A stretch of DNA of 15,829 nucleotides, from positions 1 to 15,829 of the forward strand of contig JAAELZ010000264.1 in the NCBI GenBank assembly GCA_024226105.1, read 5' to 3'. The translations under genes were made by a program, and so were the position numbers. Position 1 is the first letter of the stretch. Each line of letters starts with the position of its first letter. This DNA comes from Pseudomonadota bacterium. Its GTDB lineage: Bacteria > Pseudomonadota > Gammaproteobacteria > Arenicellales > Poriferihabitantaceae. The notes under the pieces are model-generated. The model made no database searches, had not been told where the DNA came from, and worked only from the letters and a program-made list of their open reading frames with translations. Shown piece by piece: positions 14,811 to 15,829 of this stretch.

Positions 14811-15412
14811 ACTCTACCAAATAGGATTTCAATATCCGCAAATATTTTTTCCGGTTCTATATCCTGCGGATACAACATCACCAGGTTTCCCATCGGATCC
14901 GCGATCACAATATGCTGATCCAGTTGCCCTGATTTTATGCCCAACTTTTGCTCCAGAGTGGAGGCATCCCCGCTTTCTAAGACAAATAATTCGGTGCCCT
15001 TAAATTGCGCAAGCTCCGCCTGAAGTGTCTCAGAATCAGCAGAGCCCAGTGACACATATGCACGGCGAATACGCGCTTTATCCACGCCCATCATTCTACG
15101 CAACTGTTGCAAAGTGAACAGCGTTTTCCTGCAAGCCTGCCCGCATGGCGATGAACCGAACATCAACAGCGTCCAGCTTTTTGAATCAATGCCCAACGGA
15201 AAGGCCTGCCCTTCCGATTGCATGAAATGCACTTCATCGGGCCCGATCAACGGCGAAATCAACGTGCCGTTGTTGCGCGTTCCCAGATTCAGCACATCCG
15301 GATTTAAGTACAAAAACCACGACAGAAGATAAGGCACGGCGAAAACCGCCACCATAATCAACAGGGTACGTTGTGCTTTACTAAACTTTGATTTTTTATC
15401 TATTTTCGACAT
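14798..15412 (-). CDS. Membrane-anchored SCO/thioredoxin-like protein, probable cytochrome c oxidase assembly factor
   Basis: The 204-aa protein has a short basic N-terminus, one membrane segment (about 16-36), then a periplasmic thioredoxin-like domain. SSPCGQACRKTL gives a CxxxC pair (C90, C94), the arrangement SCO proteins use to hold copper, and H167 (LDQHIVIADPMGN) is placed like the distal copper-binding His, though about 15 residues nearer than in classical SCO. The gene follows SURF1 with no gap: the SURF1 TAA is directly followed by its ATG. In Pseudomonas a similarly placed small protein follows SURF1 in the cox cluster. Role in delivering copper or reducing equivalents to oxidase is inferred from these two points. 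The downstream cox genes expected there (heme A synthase, heme O synthase) do not follow. Confidence 0.75.
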   Translation of the reverse strand: MSKIDKKSKFSKAQRTLLIMVAVFAVPYLLSWFLYLNPDVLNLGTRNNGTLISPLIGPDEVHFMQSEGQAFPLGIDSKSWTLLMFGSSPCGQACRKTLFTLQQLRRMMGVDKARIRRAYVSLGSADSETLQAELAQFKGTELFVLESGDASTLEQKLGIKSGQLDQHIVIADPMGNLVMLYPQDIEPEKIFADIEILFGRVKGV

Positions 15413-15829
15413 TTAATTTTCATTTTCTGCTCTTCCACGTTTTCGCCCCAAAGCAATAAACAGGATTGTCACGATAAGGCAAAACGCAAACCACTGGATC
15501 GCATAACCAATGTGCATCGCCACCTTCGCTTTATAGGCTGGCCATTTTCTCAATAAACCATCACCGCTATCATTATTCTGCAACATGGCAAACGGGGCAA
15601 TTTTCAGAGGTGATTGGCTTTGATACTTTTCAATATCAAGATAGAGCCACAAATTGAAAGGTACTGTTTTTGAAAGAGGTACAGACGAGCTTTCGACAAA
15701 AGGCAATGCCGACGGCGTTCTTACAATGCCCTGCAGGACAATTTCACCCGCTGGCAGTTCCACTTCCGGCAATACCTTTCGCGATCGGCCCTGCGCAACC
15801 CAGCCACGATTAACCAGAATATGCAGGTC
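15413..15829 (-). CDS. SURF1 family cytochrome oxidase assembly protein (C-terminal part; 5' end outside the window)
   Basis: SURF1 proteins are inner-membrane factors that help insert heme a into cytochrome c oxidase. The last 138 residues are visible. They begin inside the conserved block LVNRGWV (about 5-11 of the visible part), followed by the periplasmic beta region (VELPAGEIVLQGIVRTPS). They end with the second membrane segment, preceded by the hallmark HIGYAIQWF, and a short basic cytoplasmic tail (GRKRGRAENEN). A TTG at 15772 could be mistaken for a start, but the reading frame is open to the window edge and the upstream residues match the family. The SCO-like gene begins immediately after the stop, so translation is probably coupled. 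Confidence 0.93.
   Translation of the reverse strand, partial: DLHILVNRGWVAQGRSRKVLPEVELPAGEIVLQGIVRTPSALPFVESSSVPLSKTVPFNLWLYLDIEKYQSQSPLKIAPFAMLQNNDSGDGLLRKWPAYKAKVAMHIGYAIQWFAFCLIVTILFIALGRKRGRAENEN

Noticed and set aside
15413..15772. Complete small gene starting at TTG 15772
   Set aside because: The frame is open to the window edge and the upstream residues (LVNRGWV) are SURF1 sequence, so this is only the visible end of a longer gene.

Overview
The window reads as chromosomal DNA of a Gram-negative, aerobically respiring gammaproteobacterium. This rests on a split alpha2beta2-type glycyl-tRNA synthetase (glyQ/glyS) followed by gmhB and plsC, an order I know from Pseudomonas near the replication origin; on genes for LPS heptose (gmhB) and outer-membrane lipid asymmetry (mlaA); and on a SURF1 / SCO-like pair tied to cytochrome c oxidase assembly. 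Gene density is high. Nearly all genes are housekeeping genes, and I see no prophage, transposase gene, CRISPR array or tRNA. I cannot name the genus.

Left part (1-9272, all genes on the minus strand, listed in the direction of transcription). A class A penicillin-binding protein (PBP1A type) is followed 8 nt later by the outer-membrane lipoprotein gene mlaA. After a 364-bp gap holding an imperfect palindrome come apaH (Ap4A hydrolase), an overlapping RluA-family pseudouridine synthase, and a Bcr/CflA-like MFS exporter. After a further 111 bp, which probably carries a promoter, comes the serine-biosynthesis pair serC-serA. Beyond serA lies a hairpin-forming purine/pyrimidine repeat, then the first 24 codons of an unidentified membrane or secreted protein that runs off the left edge.

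Right part. A 216-bp divergent region separates the PBP gene from glyQ and carries a good sigma70-type promoter facing glyQ. The plus-strand operon glyQ-glyS-mazG-like-gmhB-plsC is tightly packed, with ATGA overlaps at glyQ/glyS and gmhB/plsC. A free-standing two-CBS-domain protein follows. Its stop codon abuts a perfect 22-bp inverted repeat with a GGGGTCAGA core that looks like a mobile, REP-like palindrome, and then a terminator-like hairpin. Converging on this from the right edge (minus strand) are SURF1 (3' part only) and an abutting membrane-anchored SCO/thioredoxin-like protein.

No previously undescribed gene system is evident. The parts most worth following up are three unrelated palindromic intergenic elements (181-253, 5644-5769, 14688-14745), the tight PBP1A-mlaA pairing, a SerA that appears to lack the usual active-site Glu, and the early end of the cox-assembly gene run.
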